Of a DNA stretch of 35,055 nucleotides, positions 22,160 to 30,178 are shown piece by piece. A model generated the notes under the pieces. It searched no databases, was not told the origin of the DNA, and saw only the letters and a list, made by a program, of their open reading frames with translations. The stretch's first letter is position 1, and the number at the start of each line of letters is the position of its first letter. A program made the translations under genes and the position numbers. Source of the stretch: Halorientalis sp. (lineage in GTDB: Archaea > Halobacteriota > Halobacteria > Halobacteriales > Haloarculaceae); NCBI RefSeq assembly GCF_028275115.1, contig NZ_JAQCNH010000069.1:1-35055 (forward strand). The letters run 5' to 3'.

Positions 22160-22169
22160 ATTTTTATTG
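22160..22169 (+). promoter_or_regulatory. TATA box of the 54-residue gene
   Basis: ATTTTTATTG is centred about 27 bases before the ATG at 22191. This favours 22191 over an in-frame ATG at 22167, which falls inside the promoter. Confidence 0.55.
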
Positions 22170-22190
22170 CCGTGCGTAAGAGTGACATGC

Positions 22191-22355
22191 ATGCCACAGG
22201 ATGGCGCCGCCAGGGAATCAGTCGTAGACTGCGAAGCGATGGGCTCGGTCGACAGCGGCGAAGTCGACCAGTTCATTATTGCATACCCGTGTCAGGACGA
22301 CGCCTGGGCGTCCATCCCGCTTACAGACGCCGCTCCGCTCAACGAGTGGTGTTGA
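22191..22355 (+). CDS. Small conserved-looking haloarchaeal protein, 54 residues
   Basis: An acidic protein beginning MPQDGAARESVVDCEAMGSV, with a second half (DQFIIAYPCQDDAWASIPLT then DAAPLNEWC) that has the look of a small haloarchaeal family ending in DDAWLSIP-type sequence. I cannot confirm the family from memory. It has three cysteines, but not in a zinc-finger spacing. No signal peptide or membrane segment is present. The start is set by the TATA box, giving a leaderless transcript. The gene is monocistronic; the next gene begins about 200 bases on with its own promoter. Confidence 0.65.
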   Translation: MPQDGAARESVVDCEAMGSVDSGEVDQFIIAYPCQDDAWASIPLTDAAPLNEWC

Positions 22356-22526
22356 GGCCCGTTGCGCTCTCGTTCAGTAACCGACCCCAGCCAGGGCGTG
22401 GTATAGCGAAAAAGTAAGTCCCGAGCGCCGCGACGGACCGTCGTCCGACCGTTCAAAAAAGCGGAGACGTCGCGCCAGGCGGTCTCGTACAAGCCGTCGC
22501 CGTCGGGGTCGATCGGCGCGAACGAT

Positions 22527-22539
22527 GAAGATTTTTGAC
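22527..22539 (+). promoter_or_regulatory. TATA box of the PPC-polD2 operon
   Basis: GAAGATTTTTGAC is centred about 29 bases before the ATG at 22562. It is the only promoter-like element before polD2, so the polymerase subunit is probably expressed from here. Confidence 0.5.
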
Positions 22540-22561
22540 CCGTCACATTGTGTGGACCTAC

Positions 22562-22984
22562 ATGGATTATCGCGAAGTCGAGGGTGCCCGGGAGTACGTT
22601 GCCCGACTCGACCACGGCGTCGGCTGGCGCAGTCAGATCGAGGAGTTCGCCGCCGAGGAAGGCATCGATGCGGCCTTTTTTGTCGGACTGGGCGCGGTGC
22701 AGGACGCGACGCTACTGTTCTACGACCAGGAGGTCCAGGAGTACGACGCCGTCGAGTTCGACGAACCGTTCGAGGTCGTTCCTTCGGTCGGCAACGTCTC
22801 GTGGTTAGAGGGCGACCGCTTCGCGCACACACACATGACACTCTCACGTGAGGACGGTTCGGTCGTCGCTGGGCATCTGGACGAGGCGACGACGTTTGCG
22901 GGCGAACTCTACCTGCGGGAGTTCGACACGAAACTGGACCGGGAACACGACGAAACGACCGACCTCGACCTCTGGCCGCTGTAA
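22562..22984 (+). CDS. PPC (DUF296) domain protein
   Basis: A 140-residue single-domain protein beginning MDYREVEGAREYVARLDHGV. The PPC/DUF296 fold is recognisable from RLDHGVGWRSQIEEFAAEEG and the FFVGLGAVQDATLLFYD segment, then the histidine motif FAHTHMTLSREDGSVVAGHL, whose His residues can bind metal in the trimeric fold. In plants the domain follows AT-hooks; stand-alone prokaryotic forms have unknown roles, and DNA binding is not assured. Its TAA overlaps the polD2 ATG (TAATG), so it is translationally coupled to the polymerase large subunit. I choose the ATG at 22562 over an in-frame alternative at 22535 because of the TATA spacing. Confidence 0.88.
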   Translation: MDYREVEGAREYVARLDHGVGWRSQIEEFAAEEGIDAAFFVGLGAVQDATLLFYDQEVQEYDAVEFDEPFEVVPSVGNVSWLEGDRFAHTHMTLSREDGSVVAGHLDEATTFAGELYLREFDTKLDREHDETTDLDLWPL

Positions 22985-25900
22985 TGCGGGAGGCAGACGA
23001 GCGGTACTTCGAGCGGTTGGAAGCCGGCCTCGACGACGCCTTCGAGGTCGCCACCGCGGCCCGCGAGCGCGGCGGCGACCCCACCGAAGACGTGGAGATT
23101 CCGACGGCCCGGGACATGGCCGACCGCGTCGAGAACATCCTCGGAATCGACGGCGTGGCCGAGCGCGTTCGCGAACTCGAGGGCGAGATGAGCCGCGAGG
23201 AAGCCGCGCTCGAACTCGTCGCGGACTTCGTCGACGGCACCGTCGGCGACTACGACAGCGACGCGGGGAAGATCGAGGGCGCGGTCCGGACCGCCGTCGC
23301 CCTGCTCACCGAGGGGGTCGTCGCCGCCCCCATCGAGGGAATCGACCGCGTCGAAGTGCTGGAGAACGACGACGGGTCGGCGTTCGTCAACGTCTACTAC
23401 GCCGGCCCGATCAGGTCTGCGGGCGGGACCGCACAGGCTCTGTCCGTGCTCGTCGCGGACTACGCCCGCTCGTTGCTTGGGATGGACGAGTTCAGGGCCC
23501 GTAACGACGAGATCGGCCGGTACGCCGAGGAGGTCGACCTCTACGATCAGGAGACGGGCCTGCAGTACTCCCCCAAGGAAAAAGAGAGCAAATTCATCGC
23601 CGAACACATGCCGATCATGCTGGACGGGGAGGCCACCGGCGACGAGGAGGTGTCGGGGTACCGCGACCTCGAACGGGTCGACACCAACTCCGCCCGCGGC
23701 GGGATGTGCCTGGTCTTCGCCGAGGGAATCGCCCTGAAGGCCCCGAAGATCCAGCGGTACACCCGCAACCTGGAGGAGGTAGAGTGGCCCTGGCTGCAGG
23801 ACCTCATCGACGGCACCATCGGTAAGGCCAACGGCGACGAGGCCGAGACAGCCGAAGATGCCGACCCCGACGACGAAACCGGCGATGAGGCTGCCGACGA
23901 ACCGGCGGGCCCGCCCCGCGTCGACCCCTCGAAAAAGTTCCTGCGCGACCTCATCGCCGGTCGGCCGGTGTTCACCCACCCGAGCGAACCCGGGGGGTTC
24001 CGACTGCGATACGGTCGGGCGCGCAACCACGGATTCGCAACCGCGGGTGTCCACCCTGCCACGATGCACCTGGTCGACGACTTTCTCGCGACCGGGACAC
24101 AGATCAAGACCGAACGGCCCGGCAAAGCCGCGGGCGTCGTCCCCGTCGACAGTATCGAGGGCCCGACAGTTCGACTGGCCAACGGTGACGTGCGCCGTAT
24201 CGACGACCCACAGGAGGCTCTGAAAGTTCGCAACGGTGTCGAAGCCATCCTCGACCTCGGGGAGTATCTGGTCAACTACGGCGAGTTCGTCGAGAACAAC
24301 CACCCGCTCGCCCCGGCCTCCTACACCGTCGAGTGGTGGGAGCAGGACCTGGCAGCCACCGACGCCGACGTACAGGCGATGCGTGACTCCGTCCAGGTCG
24401 ACCTCGCCGACCCCGACGCCGGCGAGGCCATCGAGTGGGCAACGGAGTACGGCGCACCGTTACATTCGAAGTACACCTACTGCTGGCACGACGTGTCCGT
24501 CGATGAGTTCGAACGGCTGGCGGCAGCCGTGGCGGACGGCCACGTCGCGGAGGCCGACGGTGCGAGCGAGGAGGCCAGTCGAACCGCTTCGGAGAGGCGA
24601 GCGGAGAGCGAGGACGACCCGCGGCCCGTTACAGAACGGAACGCCGGCAACCCCACCGACGGCGACCTGGTCGTCCCCCGACCCGAAGCCGCGGACGCCG
24701 ACGTGGCCGGCGTCCTCGAGAGCCTCCTCGTGGACCATCACCAGGACGAGGACCGACTGGTCGTCCCCGACTGGAAACCGCTCGTCCTGTCGCTTGGCCT
24801 CACCGAACGGCTGGACGGGGGGTGGGACCCCGACGACCTCCCCACTTCGGCCCGGGAGTACGCCGACGGCGACAACGCTAGCCGCGCGGTCAACGCCGTC
24901 GCGCCCTTCGAGATCCGGGAACGGGCACCGACCCGCATCGGCAATCGGATGGGCCGACCCGAGAAGTCCGAATCCCGCGAACTCTCGCCGGCGGTTCACA
25001 CGCTGTTCCCTATCGGCGAGGCCGGCGGTAACCAGCGTGACATATCCAAAGCCGCCGACGCCGGCGACGCAGTCGAGGGGACACAGGGCGAAATCGAGGT
25101 GCAGGTCGGCCGCCGGGAGTGTGGCGACTGTGGCACCCGGACGTACCACGCCCGCTGTCCCGACTGCAACGGCGTCACCGACGCCGTCTACGTCTGTCGG
25201 GACTGCGATGTCGAGGTCGAACCCGACTCTGCGGGCCGGGCCGAGTGCCACCGCTGTGAATCGCTGGCCGCACCCGTCCAGTACAAGACGATCAGCGTTC
25301 GCGAGCAGTTCCAGGACGCCCTCGAGGCGGTGGGCCTCCGCGAGAACGCCTTCGACATCGTCAAAGGCGTCAAGGGACTCTCCTCGAAGACGAAGACGCC
25401 CGAACCTATCGAGAAAGGCGTTCTCAGAGCGAAGCACGGGGTCTCGGCGTTCAAAGACGGCACTGTCCGCTACGACATGACCGACCTTCCCGTCACCGCC
25501 GTCCGCCCCGCAGAACTCGACGTGACTGCCGACCAGTTCCGGGAACTGGGCTACGAGGAAGACATGCAGGGCGAACGCCTACGCCACGACGATCAACTGG
25601 TCGAACTCAAAGTGCAGGACGTCGTCCTCTCGGACGGTGCGGCCGAACACATGCTCAAGACGGCCGATTTCGTCGACGACCTGCTGGAGTCCTACTACGG
25701 TCTCGACCCCTTCTACGACGTCGGGGACCGACAGGACCTCGTCGGCGAACTGGTCTTCGGGATGGCACCGCACACCAGCGCGGCGACAGTTGGCCGAATT
25801 GTCGGATTTACGTCAGCTGCGGTCGGATACGCGCATCCGTACTTTCACGCCGCGAAACGACGGAACTGCTTCCATCCGGAGACCGAAATCCGGTACGAAG

Positions 25901-28731
25901 ACGAGGGCGAGCGACTCCGGGATGTATCCATCGCCAAGTTCGTCGAGCGACGATTCGACGACCCCGAAACCGACGAGTTCGGCGTCCAGTTCACGGAACT
26001 CGACGAGGCGGTACGCGTCCAGTCACTCGACGACGATGGGAACTGGGTACGAAAGCGTGTCGAGGCGGTCTCGAAACACCCCGCACCCGATCATCTGGTC
26101 GAGATCGAAACCGAGACCGGACGGTCGCTTACCGTTACGCCGGACCACGAGATGGTTCGGTGGACGGGCGGTGTCGGGCCCGTTCGCGCGCACGAACTCG
26201 AACCCGGCGACGCGATTCCGGTGGACGGAAGCGATCAGCAAAAACCAGCGACTGCGACGCCCCAAGCGGTCGGTGACGGCGGTACGAACGTTGAAGTAGT
26301 AGATCGGGTCCAGTTCCGCCCGTCCGATGTCGAACACACGTACTGTCTCACGGTTGCAGACACGAACCGGGTCGTCGCGAACGGGATTCTCACTGCCCAG
26401 TGTGACGGCGACGAGGACTGCGTGATGCTCCTGCTCGATGGCCTCCTGAATTTCAGCAAGAAGTACCTGCCCGACAAGCGTGGCGGGAGCGTCGCTGAGG
26501 ACTCCCGACTCGTTGCCGTCGATCCGGAGGACAACGTCCGGTTCCTGACCTTCGACGAGTTCTGGAGCGAACTCGAATCGCCGCTGGAGGTCGACGGGAA
26601 GTTTCGGAAGCGGACCTGTTACGCCGAGGGCTGGCGGACCTACGCTTTCGACGAGAACCACGAGGCGACACTCCAGCCAATTGAGAAAGCGATCAGGTAC
26701 CGGGCGGACGACGACGAGTCGTTGGTCGAAATCGAGACGCAGTTCGGTCGATCACTGGCGATCACCGAACACCACAGTCTGTTCCGATACGACGACGGAA
26801 TCGAGGAGGTAGCCGGTGGGGACCTCGAAGCGGGCGACCTCGTCGTCGCGCCCCGCGAACTCGACGTCGAGACCGAGCGGACGACTATCGACGTAACCGA
26901 GTGTGTCGACGAGCCGTATGTCGTCATCGACGACCACGTCGAAGACCTCCTGCGGACTGTCTGGGAGTTGGGGACGGCTGGAAGTGACGAACGCGCGGCT
27001 TTCCTCACCGGTCTCGACCACCAGCCACCTGCTGGTGGACTGGATTACCGACTCTCGAAGGAGAAAATCCCTCTCGACACGCTGGAGGCGATCCTCGAGG
27101 CCGGCGAGTTCGAACTCCCGGAGACAACGGAGATCGGTCGACCAGGTGCCTCCGATGGGATTTCTCGAACCATCGAAGTTGACGAGGACTTCGCGTGGCT
27201 TCTCGGCCTGTTCGCCGCCGAGGGAACGACCTCGAGCGTCTGTCCGGCGATCAACAACGCCGACGAGGGCCGTATCGACCGAGCCGCGGAGATCATCGAG
27301 GATGCCCTCGGACACGAACCCGGCAGACGGTGGTCGAACCGGGCGTACGAACTCCGGTTCCCGGCCGTCTTCCGCGACGTACTGTACGATCTCGGGTTCG
27401 AGGACGCCGACTCGTACGATTCGAGCGAGAAGGTCGTCCCGGATTGTATTCTCGACGCACCGCGGGAAGTCGTCCGCTCGTTCCTCCGGGGACTCGTCGC
27501 GGGTGACGGGAGTGACAAGACCGACGACAACGTCACGACGGTCACGTTTTATACCACTAGCGACGAGGTAAAGGACGGCATCGTATTCCTCCTGCACCGT
27601 CTCGGTCTCGTCGCAGACATCTCCGAACAGACCGACCGTGACGGGAACCGCCAGGACATCTACACGATCACGGTTTCGGGCGGTGCGACGAACAACCCAC
27701 TCCATCGGATCCTCGATGGCGATGAACCCTACTACCCGAAGAGTCTGGTCGTCTCGATACCGAATGCGCTGATGGAGATCCGGAAGATGGAAATCGACGG
27801 GGTCAGACAGTTGATCCCGAAATACCTGAAACGCCGGGCGAACATCTCGCTGGAGAAACTCCGCGGGATCGTCAGGGAACTCGAATCCGTGGACCTGCCC
27901 GCCGACGCGGCGGAGCGACTCGACGATCTCCGTCCGCTCGTTGATGGTGATCTCTCGTATCTGCGCGTCGAAAGCGTTGACCGCGTCGACTACGACGGCT
28001 ATCTCTACGATCTGCAGGTCGGCGGCGATCCGATTTTTACGGCAAACTGGCTGTACGCACACAACTCCATGGACGCACCCTTGGTCATGTCCTCCCGAAT
28101 CGACCCGACCGAGATCGACGACGAGGCCCACAACATGGACGTGATGGATCGCTATCCTCGCGAGTTCTACGAGGCCACGCGTGAGATGGCCGACCCCGAG
28201 GCGGTCGCGGACATCATGACCATCGCCGAGGAACACCTGGGAACGGACCGCGAGTACACTGATTTCCGGCACAGCCACGACACGAGCAACATCGCGCTCG
28301 GTCCGGACCTATCGGCGTACAAGACGCTTGACGACATGATGAAGAAAATGAACGCCCAGCTGGAACTGTCCCGGAAGCTGCGGGCCGTCGACGAGACCGA
28401 CGTGGCAGAACGGGTCATCGAGTACCACTTTCTACCCGATATCATCGGCAACCTGCGGGCGTTCTCACAGCAGGAGACTCGCTGTCTGGACTGTGGTGAA
28501 AAGTACCGCCGCGTCCCACTGACCGGTGACTGCCGGAACTGCGGCGGCGATATGACCCTCACGGTTCATCACGGCTCGGTGACCAAGTACATCGACACCG
28601 CTCTCGAAGTGGCCGAGGAGTACGGGACCCGGGAGTACACGACACAGCGGCTGGAAATCCTGAAACAGTCAATCGAACGCATCTTCGAGAACGACAACAA
28701 CAAACAGAGCGGAATCGGGGACTTCATGTAG
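22984..28731 (+). CDS. polD2: DNA polymerase D large subunit (DP2) with two inteins
   Basis: The catalytic subunit of replicative PolD. It has 1915 residues as translated and about 1211 after removal of inteins at 962-1139 and 1169-1694. The N-terminal core begins MREADERYFERLEAGLDDAF. Two acidic linkers (about 280-310 and 515-560) are haloarchaeal insertions. A zinc module near 713-760 has CGDCG, CPDCNG, CRDC and CHRC. The catalytic loop CDGDEDC follows intein 1 immediately and carries the active-site Asp pair. A second zinc ribbon (CLDCGEKY, CRNCGG) lies near 1834. The C-terminal tail IERIFENDNNKQSGIGDFM includes a likely PCNA-interacting peptide. Translation is coupled to the PPC gene (TAATG), and a T-run follows at 28780-28786. 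Confidence 0.95.
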   Translation: MREADERYFERLEAGLDDAFEVATAARERGGDPTEDVEIPTARDMADRVENILGIDGVAERVRELEGEMSREEAALELVADFVDGTVGDYDSDAGKIEGAVRTAVALLTEGVVAAPIEGIDRVEVLENDDGSAFVNVYYAGPIRSAGGTAQALSVLVADYARSLLGMDEFRARNDEIGRYAEEVDLYDQETGLQYSPKEKESKFIAEHMPIMLDGEATGDEEVSGYRDLERVDTNSARGGMCLVFAEGIALKAPKIQRYTRNLEEVEWPWLQDLIDGTIGKANGDEAETAEDADPDDETGDEAADEPAGPPRVDPSKKFLRDLIAGRPVFTHPSEPGGFRLRYGRARNHGFATAGVHPATMHLVDDFLATGTQIKTERPGKAAGVVPVDSIEGPTVRLANGDVRRIDDPQEALKVRNGVEAILDLGEYLVNYGEFVENNHPLAPASYTVEWWEQDLAATDADVQAMRDSVQVDLADPDAGEAIEWATEYGAPLHSKYTYCWHDVSVDEFERLAAAVADGHVAEADGASEEASRTASERRAESEDDPRPVTERNAGNPTDGDLVVPRPEAADADVAGVLESLLVDHHQDEDRLVVPDWKPLVLSLGLTERLDGGWDPDDLPTSAREYADGDNASRAVNAVAPFEIRERAPTRIGNRMGRPEKSESRELSPAVHTLFPIGEAGGNQRDISKAADAGDAVEGTQGEIEVQVGRRECGDCGTRTYHARCPDCNGVTDAVYVCRDCDVEVEPDSAGRAECHRCESLAAPVQYKTISVREQFQDALEAVGLRENAFDIVKGVKGLSSKTKTPEPIEKGVLRAKHGVSAFKDGTVRYDMTDLPVTAVRPAELDVTADQFRELGYEEDMQGERLRHDDQLVELKVQDVVLSDGAAEHMLKTADFVDDLLESYYGLDPFYDVGDRQDLVGELVFGMAPHTSAATVGRIVGFTSAAVGYAHPYFHAAKRRNCFHPETEIRYEDEGERLRDVSIAKFVERRFDDPETDEFGVQFTELDEAVRVQSLDDDGNWVRKRVEAVSKHPAPDHLVEIETETGRSLTVTPDHEMVRWTGGVGPVRAHELEPGDAIPVDGSDQQKPATATPQAVGDGGTNVEVVDRVQFRPSDVEHTYCLTVADTNRVVANGILTAQCDGDEDCVMLLLDGLLNFSKKYLPDKRGGSVAEDSRLVAVDPEDNVRFLTFDEFWSELESPLEVDGKFRKRTCYAEGWRTYAFDENHEATLQPIEKAIRYRADDDESLVEIETQFGRSLAITEHHSLFRYDDGIEEVAGGDLEAGDLVVAPRELDVETERTTIDVTECVDEPYVVIDDHVEDLLRTVWELGTAGSDERAAFLTGLDHQPPAGGLDYRLSKEKIPLDTLEAILEAGEFELPETTEIGRPGASDGISRTIEVDEDFAWLLGLFAAEGTTSSVCPAINNADEGRIDRAAEIIEDALGHEPGRRWSNRAYELRFPAVFRDVLYDLGFEDADSYDSSEKVVPDCILDAPREVVRSFLRGLVAGDGSDKTDDNVTTVTFYTTSDEVKDGIVFLLHRLGLVADISEQTDRDGNRQDIYTITVSGGATNNPLHRILDGDEPYYPKSLVVSIPNALMEIRKMEIDGVRQLIPKYLKRRANISLEKLRGIVRELESVDLPADAAERLDDLRPLVDGDLSYLRVESVDRVDYDGYLYDLQVGGDPIFTANWLYAHNSMDAPLVMSSRIDPTEIDDEAHNMDVMDRYPREFYEATREMADPEAVADIMTIAEEHLGTDREYTDFRHSHDTSNIALGPDLSAYKTLDDMMKKMNAQLELSRKLRAVDETDVAERVIEYHFLPDIIGNLRAFSQQETRCLDCGEKYRRVPLTGDCRNCGGDMTLTVHHGSVTKYIDTALEVAEEYGTREYTTQRLEILKQSIERIFENDNNKQSGIGDFM
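25867..26400 (+). mobile_element. Intein 1 of PolD2: mini-intein, C-terminal Gln
   Basis: A 178-residue splicing element inserted between RRN and CDGDEDC of the catalytic motif. Block A is CFHPETEIRY with Cys1. Block B is GRSLTVTPDHEMVRW with the TxxH motif. Blocks F and G are EHTYCLTVADTNRVVANGIL then TAQ, followed by Cys+1. There is no LAGLIDADG motif, so the homing endonuclease has been lost. The last residue is Gln rather than Asn, and the penultimate residue is Ala rather than His. C-terminal Gln is known from an archaeal PolII intein of Pyrococcus abyssi. Splicing is required because unspliced protein would break the active site. Confidence 0.92.
26488..28065 (+). mobile_element. Intein 2 of PolD2: full-length with LAGLIDADG endonuclease
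   Basis: A 526-residue intein inserted after KYLPDKRGG and before SMDAPLVMSS. The N-terminal residue is Ser1 (SVAEDSRLVAVDPEDN), block B is GRSLAITEHHSLFRY, and blocks F/G read VDYDGYLYDLQVGGDPIFTA then NWLYAHN, with Ser+1. The endonuclease core has both dodecapeptides, LLGLFAAEGT and FLRGLVAGDGS, each keeping an acidic residue, so homing activity is plausible. The spliced junction recreates the conserved DKRGG-SMDAPLV sequence of DP2. Confidence 0.94.
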
Positions 28732-28779
28732 CCCGTCACAACCGCGAGCAGCGCGAGTAACCGGAGGTTTCGTCACAGC

Positions 28780-28786
28780 TTTTTTT
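28780..28786 (+). terminator. Oligo-T terminator after polD2
   Basis: A run of seven T residues lies about 50 bases past the stop. It is flanked by inverted copies GTAACCG (28757-28763) and CGGTTAC (28792-28798). Oligo-T is the main archaeal termination signal. Confidence 0.55.
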
Positions 28787-28874
28787 AAGAGCGGTTACCG
28801 GCGGCGGGAATCGGACGCCGCACCACCGCTCCGGACTGCGACCGCGCCGTCGGTAGTTTTCGTAGCGCGACATC

Positions 28875-28890
28875 CTCAATTATGAAATAC
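28875..28890 (+). promoter_or_regulatory. Probable promoter of the pilin-like gene
   Basis: CTCAATTATGAAATAC lies about 32 to 47 bases before the GTG at 28922. It contains an out-of-frame ATG at 28882 that leads to a short dead-end frame. Confidence 0.4.
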
Positions 28891-28921
28891 ATTCAACAGG
28901 TTCCAATCCAACAGTACGACA

Positions 28922-29725
28922 GTGGCGGAGAGAGCCATCAGCCCTGTACTCGGGACCGTGTTGCTCGTCGGGTTAGTCCTGATTCTCTCCGCGGTCGGGT
29001 TCGCGATGTTTCAAACGATGGCCGACGACCCGGGTGGGGCGCCGACGGTCGACCTCCGGACGACTGACCTCAACGTCGACGGCTGTTCGCTTACGTACGT
29101 CGTCGCCGACGGGTCCCACGGCGGACTCGTGTTCTACCGGGCAGGCGACCAGCGGGTGCTAATCGACGACGACGGCAACGGAAAGACTGACGCGGGCGAG
29201 ACGGTGCGACTGCCGCCGCGTAACGCGGTCACGTTCCTGGCCAACGACTCCGAACAGATATACGAGGTCGATCAGTTCGACGGTGGGAACGGGGACTGTC
29301 TCACCGCCGCCGGTCGTGAAAAGCCGGGCGCCCGAACAACGCACGGTATCCGGTACGACGTCGAATACTACAGTGGTTCCGGAACCGTCGGTAACTCCCT
29401 CAACGAGATCTCCATCTCGTACGAGTCGGGGTCGGGTGCCGACGCCTCGGGCGTCACGGCGGACGACGTAGTCGCCGTCGGATTCGACCGAGACGACGAC
29501 CCGGACATCGACGTGTCGGTCGGCGGCGACCTCCAGAGCGTGTCGGCGAGCAACGGTGGGCGAACGCTGGAACTCGGCTTTACCGGCAACTACAACGTCA
29601 AACGTGACGACGAGATCATCGTTCGGTACGACGCGGTGAAGAATCCGACGGCGGCGGGCACGTACACCACGTCGGTGAACGTCAACGGCGACGTGACACA
29701 GTCTGGAAAGATCAGGGTGCGTTGA
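28922..29725 (+). CDS. Type IV pilin-like protein (archaeal class III signal)
   Basis: A 267-residue secreted protein. The N-terminus MAERAISPVLGTVLLVGLVL is the haloarchaeal prepilin type: a short charged lead, RAISPV at the peptidase (PibD) site, then a hydrophobic helix ILSAVGFAMFQ used for filament assembly. The rest is acidic and beta-rich, with a repeat-like second half (GYDRDDDPDIDVSV-type and NGGRTLELGFTGNYNVKRDD segments), and two cysteines (GCSLTYV, GDCLTA) may form a disulfide. The start is GTG, chosen because it gives the correct signal; the ATG at 28882 is in another frame. It stands alone with no pilus assembly genes nearby, so it may be a minor pilin or a pilin-anchored surface protein. 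Confidence 0.82.
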   Translation: MAERAISPVLGTVLLVGLVLILSAVGFAMFQTMADDPGGAPTVDLRTTDLNVDGCSLTYVVADGSHGGLVFYRAGDQRVLIDDDGNGKTDAGETVRLPPRNAVTFLANDSEQIYEVDQFDGGNGDCLTAAGREKPGARTTHGIRYDVEYYSGSGTVGNSLNEISISYESGSGADASGVTADDVVAVGFDRDDDPDIDVSVGGDLQSVSASNGGRTLELGFTGNYNVKRDDEIIVRYDAVKNPTAAGTYTTSVNVNGDVTQSGKIRVR

Positions 29726-29835
29726 CGACGTCCCGCCCGCGCAGACCGCAGAACCGGTAGCAAGCGGCCGGTCGGTGTCCGTGTTTTGCCCCCGCAGGCA
29801 CACCCGGTGGTCGTTCGTTTCCACCCCTGACCGCA

Positions 29836-29848
29836 GATTTAATTATCC
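29836..29848 (+). promoter_or_regulatory. TATA box of the rubredoxin-like gene
   Basis: GATTTAATTATCC is centred about 28 bases before the ATG at 29870. It indicates leaderless transcription and rules out the GTG at 29864. Confidence 0.6.
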
Positions 29849-29869
29849 ACCGGGTAGAGGTCAGTGTGT

Positions 29870-30169
29870 ATGAGTAACACGACAGAGCGTACCACGCCGT
29901 CGTTCGGGCAGACGGTGTACGACGACGACGGCAACGAACTGGGCCGCATCCGCGGGTTCGACGAGCACGGATTCTATGTGACCCTCGACCAGGGTATCGA
30001 GGGCCTCTCGGAGGAACACGTCACCTCCGGCCACGGGTTGGGTGAAGCCGAGTTAATGTGGCGCTGCTGGGAGTGTGGTGAAATGGGCGACATCAACGAG
30101 GACATCCCCGACGCCTGTCCCACCTGTGACGCGCCCAAAGAGGACATCTATTACTGGACCGAGGACTGA
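29870..30169 (+). CDS. Rubredoxin-like zinc-ribbon protein (DUF7130-type)
   Basis: A 99-residue protein. The N-terminal part TPSFGQTVYDDDGNELGRIR resembles a PRC-barrel-like small fold. The C-terminal 40 residues form a rubredoxin-like knuckle pair, CWECGEMGDINEDIPDACPT with the second CxxC completed by CDAPKEDIYYW. The two CxxC pairs would bind iron or zinc. I assign it to the haloarchaeal DUF7130/rubredoxin-like group by recall of the pattern. An electron-transfer role is possible but unproven. Its stop is 9 bases before the start of the ketopantoate reductase gene, so the two may be cotranscribed. Confidence 0.82.
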   Translation: MSNTTERTTPSFGQTVYDDDGNELGRIRGFDEHGFYVTLDQGIEGLSEEHVTSGHGLGEAELMWRCWECGEMGDINEDIPDACPTCDAPKEDIYYWTED

Positions 30170-30178
30170 CCGGCGACC

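Noticed and set aside
26752..28278. A 508-codon minus-strand open frame opposite intein 2
   Set aside because: It is a shadow of the intein and polD2 coding sequence, with Val/Asp/Arg-rich composition and no promoter.
28882..29067. Frameshifted longer N-terminus for the pilin-like protein
   Set aside because: The GTG at 28922 alone gives a correct class III signal; joining the upstream frame would place a charged extension before it.
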